Shown one piece after another: positions 1 to 7,345 of a stretch of 17,833 nucleotides of DNA. Within the stretch, counting starts at the first letter, position 1; each line of letters begins with the position of its first letter. The notes below the pieces were generated by a model. That model did not search any database. It saw only the letters and a list, made by a program, of their open reading frames with translations, and was not told the DNA's origin. The DNA lies in contig CBDUVZ010000059.1 in NCBI GenBank assembly GCA_965370805.1, positions 1 through 17,833 on the forward strand, read 5' to 3'. Source of the stretch: CBDUVZ01 sp965370805 (lineage in GTDB: Bacteria; Hydrothermota; Tepidihabitantia; Tepidihabitantales; Tepidihabitantaceae). The position numbers were made by a program, and so were the translations under genes.

Positions 1-190
1 CCCCCCCCCCCCCCCCGCCCTCTCCCGCGCCCCCCGACCCCCTCCCGCATTACTCCCCGCTGCGCGGCCCCGACGCCCGTCCGTTCCGGGTCACGCATCG
101 GGGGGCGTATCACCGGGCATACCGGTAGGCGTATCGGGGGACGTATCACCGGGCGTACTGGTAGACGTATCGGGGGACGTATGGGAGGAC
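1..190. repeat. Low-complexity start and 12/36-bp tandem repeat
   Basis: The window opens with 16 consecutive C residues and C-rich sequence, which may be a contig edge. From 99 a 36-bp unit is repeated: 99-134, 135-170 and a partial copy at 171-182. Each unit splits into three 12-bp parts of the type GCGTATCACCGG, GCATACCGGTAG, GCGTATCGGGGG. No coding potential is seen. The 181-402 reading frame that begins here has no ribosome binding site and runs into the antisense of the Roco gene. Confidence 0.75.
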
Positions 191-286
191 CGCTTAGGGG
201 GCGGCAAGTTGCGGCCCCGGGGGCGGCAAAATCGGAGCCGAAGTGCAAGAAAACAGCGGGTCATGACGTCTCATACTATGAAGGAG

Positions 287-306
287 TGACCGCCGAACGG
301 CGGTCA
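287..306 (-). terminator. Perfect hairpin downstream of the Roco gene
   Basis: TGACCGCCG (287-295) and CGGCGGTCA (298-306) form a perfect inverted repeat around a 2-base centre, realistically an 8-bp GC-rich stem with a GAAC loop. It lies 34 bp past the stop codon of the minus-strand Roco gene, where a terminator would be expected. No T-tract follows on the minus strand, so an intrinsic terminator is only a possibility; it could equally be an mRNA 3' end stabiliser. Confidence 0.35.
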
Positions 307-340
307 GTGGCAAACGGTTCCGTCCCGGCTGCGGATGGTG

Positions 341-3300
341 TTACTGCTTGTATTCCTTCGCGTGGTGCTCGCAGAGCCAGAGGTAATGGCCTTCCGGGGT
401 GAGCACCTTCTTCAGTCCGCCCCAGTGCTGGTTGGGGTCTTTCTTGTCCAGGAGCCGGCGGATGGCACGCAGGGGCGCACCTCCGGCCTTCCCGGGCTCG
501 ATGTGCTCACCCGCTTGAGTCCTGAGTTCGGGCTCGCGGTCCGGCTCCAGGTCAGGCAGAACCTTGACCAGCTCGGCCATGAACTTGAGGTCGTTCTTGA
601 TGAGCTTTTCGTACTCGGGGAGCGCACCGCCGACCCACGGCCCGGCCAGCGGAGCGACGTACTTCAGGTACTTCACCAGTCTGGCGATGAGCGGCCCGGT
701 GGTTTTGAGCCAGGAGGCCGGGTCGTTGATTACGTACCGGCCGCCTTCTGTGGTCGGGTGCCAGCAGCCCGGAGCTTGGCAGTAGAGTTGCAGTTCGACC
801 TTCTGGCCGATGAGTTTCTTGAGCCAGCCCGCCCTGCCAAGGGGCCGGAGCACAAATACGTTCGGACAATGGGATTCGATTTTTGCTTGCTCCCGGGCGA
901 ATGTGTTGATGAATTCGCGCTGGACCAAGGTTCGGAGTCCGGCCAGTTTGTCGAGGTTCCTATCGAGCTTGGTATCCAAGCCGTCGAGCTTCTCCATGAC
1001 TCTGTCTTCTGTCCGCCAGTGGATGCCGAAGAGCAGGCCGGGCACTGAGATTGGCTTGAACGACCTGGAGCACTGGATTTCAAGGACCGGCGGGTTTTGC
1101 TCAATGGCCCGGTCGAGGTCCGCATAGCTGAACTCGTGCTCGCACGGCTGGCCGTCGTGTCCGGGGCAGGGGATCAGACGCGCGAATTCGAGGCCCTGAT
1201 AGCGGGCGAGTGTAAGCTCGAAACCGTCGCGCAGCAAGGCCATGAAGTTGTGCGGCATCGGGCCGCGCACCGAGAGTTCGACCGTGCGGGCCTGGCGGTC
1301 GGCCGAGACCAGGGCAAGGTGCCGGCGTTCCTCTGAGTCTGCGAACACCGCGCCGGTGCGCCAGTGGGTGTGGGTGGTGAACCGGTGGGCCCGGGCGATG
1401 AACCAGGTCGGGATTCCGGGCGGCAGGTTGCTTCCGAACCGGTAGCGCATCGTGACCTCGCGGCAGCACTCGGCCTGCTTCGATTGGTCCCAGAACTCCT
1501 GCCAGCCCTTCGGTGGGTCGTACTGGAGCCGTTCAACCACAAGGCTGATTTCTCGGTTGTCCTGGGTCCGGTAGGACAGGTCGAACCGTTCCATCAGGCG
1601 TAGGAAATGGTCGCGCATCGGTTCCGGCAGGTCGGACCAGAGCCGGTCCCTGAGTTCGCGGCTCAGGAGGCCGATGCCTTCCTTGACCTCCTTGCTGTCC
1701 AGTACCTTGCAGACGTACTCACTCACCCACTGGGGTTTGAGGATGACCAGGTTCTTGAGTTCGTCGTCCTTCTTGAACCAGAGGATATCACCCAGCTCAT
1801 GCAGCGTTGTGGATAGCGTGTGCCGACTCGATGGTTCGACGTTGTGCCCGGCCATGATGCGGTCCAACTCGTGCGGGGTGATGTGTTTCTCGGGATGCGC
1901 CCGGACTGCCTCGGCTGCGTTCAACCAGTCGGCAGGCCATTCCTCTCCCATCAGGGGCAGTCCGGCAGCCGCTTCCGCAATCGCCTGACGGAGTTCCTCC
2001 ACCCCCGCGTCGGTCTCATTGCTGATGTCGCAGAAGCCCTTCACCTGCGGGTACTGCGACAGGATGTTGTCTCTTGGCAGGACCGACTGGTGTTCCTCGG
2101 TCCGGGTCGCGACGATGATGACCGGAGACTCGGGGGCGCGGGCCTTGATGGTGTTGAGCCAGTCGTAGAGCCGGCACTGTTCCCATTCCATGCGTGTGTT
2201 CCAGACCAGGATGAACAGGGACCGGTTGGTCAGGAAGAACTGGTGGGTCGCGTGATAGATTTCCTGGCCGCCGAAGTCCCAGGTATTGAGATGCATGGTC
2301 ACGTCCGGCTCGGTCGGGTGCTTGAACTCCATCTTGTCGATGAAGATGCCGTGGGTTGTAGGCAGGTTCGGGTCGAACTCCAGGCCTTTCAGGCTTCTGA
2401 GCATTGCGGTCTTGCCCACTTCGCCTTCGCCGACAACGATGAGTTTGGACACCCATTGCCTGCGGCCTTTCTCCAGCCGTGCTCGCAGGAACGCCAGGAC
2501 TGCCTCTGTGCCCTGCTTGTCAACTTCAGGCGGTGGGGATGTGAGCGGATTCTCACTGAGCCGCAGGTTCTGGAGTCTGGTCAGTTTGCCAAGTTCCGGG
2601 GGGATCTCGGTGAGTTGGTTGCTACCGAGGTAGAGTTCTGTCAGCCTAGTCAGCTTGCCGAGTTCCCGGGGAAGCTCGGTGAGTTGGTTACCCCGGAGGC
2701 CGAGCGTTGTCAGGCTGGTGAGGTTGCCGATTGCTGGGGGCAAGGCCGAGAGTCGGTTGCGCGTGAGGTACAGACTGGTCAGGTTGATGAGGTTGCCGAT
2801 TTCCGGGGGCAGGGTGGTGAACTGGTTGCCTCCGAGGTCGAGGTTTGTCAGGCTGGTCAGGTTGCCGATTTCGAGGGGCAAGGTGGTTAATTGGTTGTCC
2901 TTGAGGACGAGGTCGGTCAGGTCGGTGAGGTTGCCGATTTCCGGGGGCAGGGTGGTGAGCTTGTTGTCGTAGAGGAAGAGCGTTGTCAGGCTGGTGAGGT
3001 TGCCGATTTCCGGGGGCAGGGTGGTGAGTTGGTTGCGCCAGAGCCAGAGCTTTGTCAGGCTGGTGAGGTTGGTGATTTCCGGGGGCAGGGTGGTGAGTTG
3101 GTTGCCCCAGAGGTCAAGCTCTGTCAGGCTGGTGAGGTTGGCGATTTCCGGGCCCAGGGTGGTGAGTTGGTTGACACCGAGGTGGAGCTCTGTCAGGCTG
3201 GTCAGGTTACCGATTTCCGGGGGTAGGGCGGTGAGTTGATTGTCACCGATGAGGAGCCATGTCAGGCTGGTAAGGTTGCCGATTTCCGGGGGCAAGGTGG

Positions 3301-3454
3301 TGAGCTTGTTCTCGTGGAGGTAGAGCGATGTCAGGTTGGTGAGGTTGGTGATTTCCGGGGGCAGGGCGGTGAGGTTCTCGATGGACAGGTCGAGTACTGT
3401 CGTTCCCTCCCGGGCTGCTTGGTTGATTGTCTTGAGTAGTTGCTTCTGGGTCAT
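341..3454 (-). CDS. LRR-Roc-COR (Roco family) GTPase
   Basis: A 1037-aa protein. Residues about 18-310 hold 13 leucine-rich repeats of 23 residues with consensus NQLTTLPPEIGNLTSLT; the repeats are also visible as 69-bp DNA repeats. The Roc GTPase follows, with P-loop GEGEVGKT at 342-349 and switch II DFGGQ at 393-397. The base-specificity motif, usually TKxD or NKxD, reads ATRTEE near 449-454 and is divergent. A COR dimerisation region covers roughly 520-780. The rest contains a short coiled-coil-like stretch (MEKLDGLDTKLDRNLDKL) and a Cys/His-containing tail ending CEHHAKEY. No signal peptide or membrane segment is seen, so it is probably cytosolic. Roco proteins use GTP-driven dimer cycling; their bacterial roles are mostly unknown. 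No convincing Shine-Dalgarno precedes the ATG, and its start overlaps the stop of the upstream ORF (ATGA). It is flanked on both sides by repeat-rich DNA with no partner gene. Confidence 0.93.
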   Translation of the reverse strand: MTQKQLLKTINQAAREGTTVLDLSIENLTALPPEITNLTNLTSLYLHENKLTTLPPEIGNLTSLTWLLIGDNQLTALPPEIGNLTSLTELHLGVNQLTTLGPEIANLTSLTELDLWGNQLTTLPPEITNLTSLTKLWLWRNQLTTLPPEIGNLTSLTTLFLYDNKLTTLPPEIGNLTDLTDLVLKDNQLTTLPLEIGNLTSLTNLDLGGNQFTTLPPEIGNLINLTSLYLTRNRLSALPPAIGNLTSLTTLGLRGNQLTELPRELGKLTRLTELYLGSNQLTEIPPELGKLTRLQNLRLSENPLTSPPPEVDKQGTEAVLAFLRARLEKGRRQWVSKLIVVGEGEVGKTAMLRSLKGLEFDPNLPTTHGIFIDKMEFKHPTEPDVTMHLNTWDFGGQEIYHATHQFFLTNRSLFILVWNTRMEWEQCRLYDWLNTIKARAPESPVIIVATRTEEHQSVLPRDNILSQYPQVKGFCDISNETDAGVEELRQAIAEAAAGLPLMGEEWPADWLNAAEAVRAHPEKHITPHELDRIMAGHNVEPSSRHTLSTTLHELGDILWFKKDDELKNLVILKPQWVSEYVCKVLDSKEVKEGIGLLSRELRDRLWSDLPEPMRDHFLRLMERFDLSYRTQDNREISLVVERLQYDPPKGWQEFWDQSKQAECCREVTMRYRFGSNLPPGIPTWFIARAHRFTTHTHWRTGAVFADSEERRHLALVSADRQARTVELSVRGPMPHNFMALLRDGFELTLARYQGLEFARLIPCPGHDGQPCEHEFSYADLDRAIEQNPPVLEIQCSRSFKPISVPGLLFGIHWRTEDRVMEKLDGLDTKLDRNLDKLAGLRTLVQREFINTFAREQAKIESHCPNVFVLRPLGRAGWLKKLIGQKVELQLYCQAPGCWHPTTEGGRYVINDPASWLKTTGPLIARLVKYLKYVAPLAGPWVGGALPEYEKLIKNDLKFMAELVKVLPDLEPDREPELRTQAGEHIEPGKAGGAPLRAIRRLLDKKDPNQHWGGLKKVLTPEGHYLWLCEHHAKEYKQ

Positions 3455-3627
3455 GGGTTGGGATGCGAAACCGCTGGGCTGTTCGAGACCACTGGGACAG
3501 TTGCGGAACCCCTCACCCTAGCCCTCGTGCGAGAACGCACCGGCGACCGTGCCCGCAAGGGGAGAGGGAATAGGAGCACGCGCCCGGGTTTCGTGGTTCC
3601 TGTCCGCTTTGGTGTGTCCTTCGACAT
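3451..3627 (-). CDS. 58-aa upstream ORF coupled to the Roco gene
   Basis: An open frame of 58 codons starts at an ATG 7 bp after a promoter-like -10 box and ends in a TGA that overlaps the Roco ATG as ATGA. It encodes a basic peptide beginning MSKDTPKRTG with no recognised domain. Part of it (3509-3568) is a dispersed-type element (CCCTCACCCTAGCCCTC ... GGGGAGAGGG) with an internal GTGCG/CGCAC hairpin, so the peptide sequence itself may not matter. It may serve to deliver ribosomes to the Roco start, which lacks a ribosome binding site. It could also be a chance ORF created when the element inserted between promoter and gene. Confidence 0.45.
   Translation of the reverse strand: MSKDTPKRTGTTKPGRVLLFPLPLRARSPVRSRTRARVRGSATVPVVSNSPAVSHPNP
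3509..3568. repeat. CCCTCACCCTAGCCCTC-type interspersed element
   Basis: The segment starts CCCCTCACCCTAGCCCTC and ends GGGGAGAGGG, so the ends are partly complementary, with a GTGCG-AGAA-CGCAC hairpin inside. Elements of this appearance are common between genes in many bacterial genomes (recalled, not searched). Here it lies inside the 58-codon upstream ORF. Confidence 0.5.
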
Positions 3628-3634
3628 GAGCTTA

Positions 3635-3662
3635 TTTATACTGGCCTCCGGCGAGGAGTCAA
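3635..3662 (-). promoter_or_regulatory. Predicted promoter for the upstream ORF and Roco gene
   Basis: On the minus strand a -35 box TTGACT (3657-3662), a 16-bp spacer and a -10 box TATAAA (3635-3640) precede an ATG at 3627 by 7 bp. Transcription would begin at or next to that ATG, giving a leaderless first cistron. The -10 box is a strong match in otherwise GC-rich DNA. Confidence 0.6.
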
Positions 3663-3666
3663 GGGC

Positions 3667-3915
3667 GAGATTGTTACGTCGGCCTGCGGGTTCCTTACAA
3701 TGACATGAAAGAGGAGTCGAGGGCGGGATTGTCGTGTTGGTCTGCGGGTTCCTGTTCTAAGGAAGACTGCCGCGCTTTGCTCGCAGTGACGAGGTTGAAG
3801 GAGGACTGCTGTGCTTCGCTCGCAGTGACAAGGTTGAAGGAAGACTGCCGCGCTTCGCTCGCAGTGACGGGGCTGAGAGATTGTTACGTCGGCCTTGCGG
3901 CTTCCTCACAATGAC
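3667..3915. repeat. 39-bp tandem array and related degenerate copies
   Basis: Three adjacent 39-bp copies occupy 3761-3799, 3800-3838 and 3839-3877, with core GACTGCCGCGCTTCGCTCGC followed by AGTGAC. More diverged relatives lie at 3667-3705 and about 3876-3915 (GAGATTGTTACGTCGGCC ... ACAATGACA), and a weaker one near 3724-3757. A further relative in the opposite orientation is at 15934-15972. The copies abut with no unique spacers. No gene is seen here. Confidence 0.8.
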
Positions 3916-3939
3916 AAATAGGGGGGTCTGCGCTTTCTG

Positions 3940-4190
3940 CGACCGGTCGGGCGTGCCCGCGAGTCATCCCCCGGGCTTCCGGTCGGGCCATGGCTCGGGC
4001 GTCGGTCCGGGCGTCCGGTCAGGCGTCCCCGGTGGCCATGGTCCTGGCGTCCCGTCAGGCCATGGCTCTGGCGTCCCGCCGGGCCATGGGTCGGGCGATG
4101 CTCCGGGCGTCCGGTCGGGCGTAAGTCCCGCAATCCCGGCAGGCTAGCCCCCGGCTGAGTGTCCGGGCGTCCCGTCAGACCAGCCCATGG
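3940..4190. repeat. GC-rich degenerate 12-bp repeat array with GGCCATGG palindromes
   Basis: Roughly 250 bp is built from imperfect 11-13 bp units such as GCGTCCGGTCAG, GCGTCCGGTCGG and ATGGCTCGGGC, with GGCCATGG recurring. It reads as a tetrapeptide repeat (GVPS/GHGS) on the plus strand and as a TGRP-type repeat on the minus strand, as expected for any 12-bp repeat. The open frames have no credible start. From 4190 to 4336 no gene or clear element is seen. Confidence 0.7.
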
Positions 4191-4336
4191 GCCACCCGGG
4201 GGGCTATGTTGTCGAGGAGATATTGGCTGAACAGAGGGGTTTTCGGGATTTGAGCATTGCCGGGATTGTTCGACCGGTTCAGAATGAGAGAGCGGCACGC
4301 CGGGTGCGTGGTTTCCGGGCGGGTTGCGGCGGGCGA

Positions 4337-4423
4337 TTACTCCTTTTTCCTGGTTGTTTTGGTCCGGATGCAGTTACAGAATCCGTGGTAGCAGGCGCAG
4401 ATTCCGCCGAGGAGGCTGATCAT
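4337..4423 (-). pseudogene. 28-aa Cys-rich ORF, possible detached C-terminus of the 43-aa membrane protein
   Basis: The frame reads MISLLGGICACYHGFC and continues to a basic tail ending TRKKE before a TAA. It is in the same frame as the 43-aa gene upstream (4559-4690): after that gene's TGA the frame stays open for 73 codons to this TAA. The intervening DNA contains two copies of a dispersed GGGTTCGAGGGTCCGAGGG-type repeat. The hydrophobic start (PLFWGMISLLGG) and charged tail resemble the end of a small membrane protein. No clear ribosome binding site precedes the internal ATG, which favours a severed C-terminus over an independent gene. Confidence 0.4.
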
Positions 4424-4452
4424 TCCCCAGAACAGGGGCCGGGGGCGCGGAA

Positions 4453-4553
4453 GAGGGTTCCAGGGGCCGAGGGTTCGAGGGTCCGAGGGTTGAGCCGTCG
4501 GACGGCACCGGCGAGGATGGAGGACAAGGGTTCGAAGGTCCGAGGGTTCAAGG
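4453..4553. repeat. Two copies of a GGGTTCGAGGGTCC-type dispersed repeat
   Basis: Copies at 4453-4493 and 4525-4553 share the core GGGTTCGAGGGTCCGAGGG, with close relatives on the opposite strand at 16011-16048 and 16086-16120. They sit between the stop of the 43-aa membrane gene and its apparent in-frame continuation. Confidence 0.7.
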
Positions 4554-4558
4554 CGGGG

Positions 4559-4690
4559 TCAGCGGGCGAGTCCGGCACCAATCAGGAGTGGAATCAGGCC
4601 GAACGGCTGGGAACTGGCGATGAGGCCGAGTATCCCGAGCAGCATGAGCAGCTTGCCGAGGATGAGCCCGGTCCAGGACTTGGGTTTCAT
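4559..4690 (-). CDS. Small hydrophobic membrane protein (43 aa)
   Basis: This short gene starts MKPKSWTGLILGKLL and is almost wholly hydrophobic, with two potential membrane segments around residues 7-25 and 29-42, before a TGA. An AGGAGG Shine-Dalgarno (minus strand, 4696-4701) lies 5 bp before the ATG, strong evidence of translation. It begins 21 bp after the stop of the Ntn hydrolase gene and is presumably the last gene of that operon. The frame continues past the TGA through repeats into a plausible C-terminal segment, so the present protein may be a truncated version of a longer one. Its function is unknown. Confidence 0.7.
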   Translation of the reverse strand: MKPKSWTGLILGKLLMLLGILGLIASSQPFGLIPLLIGAGLAR

Positions 4691-4711
4691 GGTTTCCTCC
4701 TGCGTGCCGCG

Positions 4712-5797
4712 CTATTCGACGTAGGTTGTGGTTTCCGGGTAGCGGGCGATAGCGTCGAGGGCTTCGTCCGGGACGTCCCGGAGGAATGCGATGCCGCGGA
4801 AGACGCGGTAGATGAGGTCGCGGTTGGCCTGCAGCGTGTAGTCGGTGAAGGCCGCGGTTACGTCGCCGGCGTCCGGCTTGCCGCTGGGCCGGGCGTTGAC
4901 GTCGAGCATCTTGACCGGGGTGGAGCCGGCGAAGTCGAATGCCTCAAGGTCGATAGTGCGGATTTGCTGGTTGCGGAAGGTGCGGAACCGGATTGTGCGG
5001 GCCGGGACGTCGTAGACGATGCTCCATTTGGTGAACATGCCGGAGGAGACCGCGGCGAGGGCGTCGAAGGCGTAGTCGATGACGGATACCGAGTCCGCGG
5101 GGTCGTACCGTTCGACGTAGAGCGCGGCGCGGGCGAACCGGGCGAGGGAGCCGAACCCGGTGGGGAGCGGTTGGGTGCCGCCGAAGGGTTTGAGGTCGCG
5201 CAGGGATTGCCTGGAGTCGTCGTAGGTGTTGTTGGTGAGCGCGCGGTGCGGCAGGTCGGGCCCGGTGTGGTGGACTTGAATGCCTTTGAGGAATTCGACC
5301 GCGGCGCAGTCGCCGATGGCGTCCGCGATGAGGTAGTGGATTGTGGAGTGGCCGCCGTCGATAACGGTAACACGCGAGCTGCCGGCGAGGACTTCTTTGA
5401 CCGTCGAGAAGTTGTCGAGCTGGTACTGGACCCATTGGAGGTCGGTGACGGTCGGGGTCGGGCCGGGCTTCGGGTATTCGGATTCGTCGAGCCACATGAC
5501 TTCGACGATGAGCCCGGTTTCGTTCATGCCGCCGAGCGGGAGTTCGCGGCCGAACTGGTTGAAGGTAATGCTGCCGTATTTCGAGGTCCAACCGGCCGGG
5601 TTCTCTTCGGTCATCGCGGTCTTGGCGATATTGCGTTTGTTGGTGATGATGAGTCCGTCGTCGAGCGACCAGTCGTAGTTGCGACCGAAGATGAGTTCGT
5701 CCCCGCTTTCAAGCAGGAAGGTGGTGCAGGCGTGGCCGGTCCCGAGGAGCAGGATTGCAGCCAGGACCGGAAGGATGGCTGGCCGGTAGTGGTTCAT
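4712..5797 (-). CDS. Secreted Ntn hydrolase, choloylglycine hydrolase/penicillin V acylase family
   Basis: A 361-aa protein. A signal peptide (residues 1-23, ending TGHA) directly precedes CTTF, so signal cleavage would expose Cys24 as the N-terminal nucleophile, as required in this family of linear C-N amide hydrolases. GRNYDW at 38-43 supplies the conserved Arg39 and Asp42. Further family-like segments are LPLGGMNETGL and LTNNTYDD, the latter a candidate for the conserved oxyanion Asn. Position -3 to the Cys is Gly, which argues against a lipoprotein signal. An AAGGAG (5805-5810) lies 7 bp before the ATG. The gene starts 45 bp after the FlgD-tailed protein gene and is probably co-transcribed with it. 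Family members cleave bile-salt conjugates, penicillin V or acyl-homoserine lactones; the substrate here cannot be read from sequence. Confidence 0.9.
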   Translation of the reverse strand: MNHYRPAILPVLAAILLLGTGHACTTFLLESGDELIFGRNYDWSLDDGLIITNKRNIAKTAMTEENPAGWTSKYGSITFNQFGRELPLGGMNETGLIVEVMWLDESEYPKPGPTPTVTDLQWVQYQLDNFSTVKEVLAGSSRVTVIDGGHSTIHYLIADAIGDCAAVEFLKGIQVHHTGPDLPHRALTNNTYDDSRQSLRDLKPFGGTQPLPTGFGSLARFARAALYVERYDPADSVSVIDYAFDALAAVSSGMFTKWSIVYDVPARTIRFRTFRNQQIRTIDLEAFDFAGSTPVKMLDVNARPSGKPDAGDVTAAFTDYTLQANRDLIYRVFRGIAFLRDVPDEALDAIARYPETTTYVE

Positions 5798-5842
5798 TGC
5801 CGTTCTCCTTTGCTTGCCCGAGTTCCGGGACAGGCGGCGCGG

Positions 5843-7339
5843 TCAGCGGGCGAGCCGGACGAGTCGGAGCCGGCGCAACGGGCCGGCGGCGTCGCGGCAG
5901 AAGTATACGCCCGGCGGAACCGGGCTGCCGTTGCGGTCGGTGCCGTCCCAGGTTGCGGTCTGGCCGAAGCGGGTCGGGATGTCGCGGATGAATCGGCCGG
6001 CGCTGTTGAGCACGCGGAGGAGCCGGGTGCCGGGCGGAACCTGGAGCCTGACTTCGGTTGTGAACGGGTTCGGATTCGCGAGCAGCCGGGTCGCCGGCGA
6101 TGGCGGCACGGCGGCGATTCCGGTGCCGTAGACTTCGAAGCTGTCCGACTCGCTGATGACCTGGCTCATGCCGTCGTTGAACAGGAATCGGTATTGGTGC
6201 CGGCCCGGACCGAATCCGTCTTTCTTGTGATTGAAGACTACGGTTTCCCAGTACCGGTGGTGAGCGGGTTCGAGGTCGAACGTGTCGTTATCCACCAGCA
6301 GTTGGCGGACGGTCGGCAGGTTGGAGTCCGGGTCGGTGTAGTCGACGTAGAACCGGAACAGGGTTTCCGGGGTGCCGGACGCGGGAATCACGCGCGGGTT
6401 GTCGGCGACCGGGCTGTTGTTCTGACCGACGGTGAAGCGGGGGGTGCGGTCGACGTAGTAGCGGGACTGGTTGGTGGTGTCGTGGAGAGCCGCGTTCGAC
6501 TGCCAGTCGACCGAGCGGGTGTCGCCCCGGGCCGCGCGCAGGAAACCACTGGGGTTGGGCCAGGGTCCGAATCCCGGATGGCCGGCGAGGTCGGATATCA
6601 GGCAACGCATGTTCAGCACGTTGCCGTCGGTTACGTAGTCGATGTCGGCGAACCGCTCGAAGTCCTCGGTGTAGCCATTGATGACGTAGAGTCCGGGGGT
6701 GTATATCCCGAGGACGTTGCCGTAGGCCATGGCGAATGTCCAGGTGTCCTGGGGCGCGTCCGGGTTGCGGAACCCGGCGGCGTACAGGTACCAGTCGGTG
6801 ATGATATTCCCTATCGGCCATTCGTCGTCGTTGTTGGTCATGCGGGCGTAGAAATGAGTGCCGGAGTAGCCCATCCAGATTCCGGTGAGGTCGAGGAACG
6901 GGCCGTCCGGGTTGTTGGTTACGTCGCCGGCCGGTTCGTCGGCCACCCGGGCCAGCAGGTTGGTGCCCGGGGGCCAGACGTTTGCCGTGTTGGCCGGGGA
7001 CTGGGTCGCGAAGCCGAACGTGTCTTTCGCGCGGACGTAGTAGTAGACGTTGCCGGAGGTGGAAATCGTGAATACGGCCGCAAACGTGCTGTCGTAGCCG
7101 GGCTCGCCGACCGGGGACATCGCCAGTTCGGTCCAGGAGACCTGGTTGTCGGTCGAGTAAAAGAGCAGGGCGGTCATCGGGTCGAGGTACGGGAAGGGAC
7201 CGGTGACGTCGGCGTGCACGGTGACGGAGCCGCCGGGCTCGGGAGCCGAGTTGACGACGCACGACAGTTTCGGCGAGGTCCAGGCCAGGGCTGACGCGGC
7301 GATCAGGCAGAGAAGAGCGGTCAGTCTCATCCAGCGCAT
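5843..7339 (-). CDS. Secreted protein with FlgD/T9SS-like C-terminal sorting domain
   Basis: A 498-aa protein with a signal peptide (about residues 1-19, MRWMRLTALLCLIAASALA). The central part (about 25-400) is beta-rich and contains no family I can name: one section looks like an Ig-like or fibronectin-like domain (residues 35-110) and another (120-260) resembles sugar-binding or surface-display modules. From about residue 412 (NPNPFTTEVRLQVPPG) it ends in a FlgD Ig-like domain with TATWDGTDRNG and VPPGVYFCR followed by a basic terminus, typical of export and surface-attachment tails in Bacteroidota-like lineages. The first ATG lies 6 bp after a promoter -10 box. A second ATG at codon 4 (7328-7330) is an alternative start. 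It heads the operon with the Ntn hydrolase and the 43-aa peptide. Confidence 0.88.
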   Translation of the reverse strand: MRWMRLTALLCLIAASALAWTSPKLSCVVNSAPEPGGSVTVHADVTGPFPYLDPMTALLFYSTDNQVSWTELAMSPVGEPGYDSTFAAVFTISTSGNVYYYVRAKDTFGFATQSPANTANVWPPGTNLLARVADEPAGDVTNNPDGPFLDLTGIWMGYSGTHFYARMTNNDDEWPIGNIITDWYLYAAGFRNPDAPQDTWTFAMAYGNVLGIYTPGLYVINGYTEDFERFADIDYVTDGNVLNMRCLISDLAGHPGFGPWPNPSGFLRAARGDTRSVDWQSNAALHDTTNQSRYYVDRTPRFTVGQNNSPVADNPRVIPASGTPETLFRFYVDYTDPDSNLPTVRQLLVDNDTFDLEPAHHRYWETVVFNHKKDGFGPGRHQYRFLFNDGMSQVISESDSFEVYGTGIAAVPPSPATRLLANPNPFTTEVRLQVPPGTRLLRVLNSAGRFIRDIPTRFGQTATWDGTDRNGSPVPPGVYFCRDAAGPLRRLRLVRLAR

Positions 7340-7345
7340 GGGAGC

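Noticed and set aside
1..16. Functional poly-C tract
   Set aside because: It lies at the very edge and is most simply low-complexity or assembly-end sequence.
3761..3877. CRISPR array
   Set aside because: The 39-bp copies are directly adjacent with no unique spacers, copies are diverged, and no cas genes are present.
3881..4147. Tetrapeptide-repeat protein (GVPS/GHGS)
   Set aside because: The periodicity follows from 12-bp DNA repeats, the start lies in a different repeat, and there is no ribosome binding site or signal peptide.
4712..5797. Lipoprotein signal at Cys24 of the hydrolase
   Set aside because: The -3 position is Gly, not Leu/Val/Ile, and family logic makes this Cys the catalytic nucleophile.
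4187..7294. 1035-codon plus-strand open frame
   Set aside because: It is antisense to the Ntn hydrolase and FlgD-tailed genes, both with signal peptides and clear domains. The frame is open because of high GC and its translation is low-complexity (V/G/E/R-rich).
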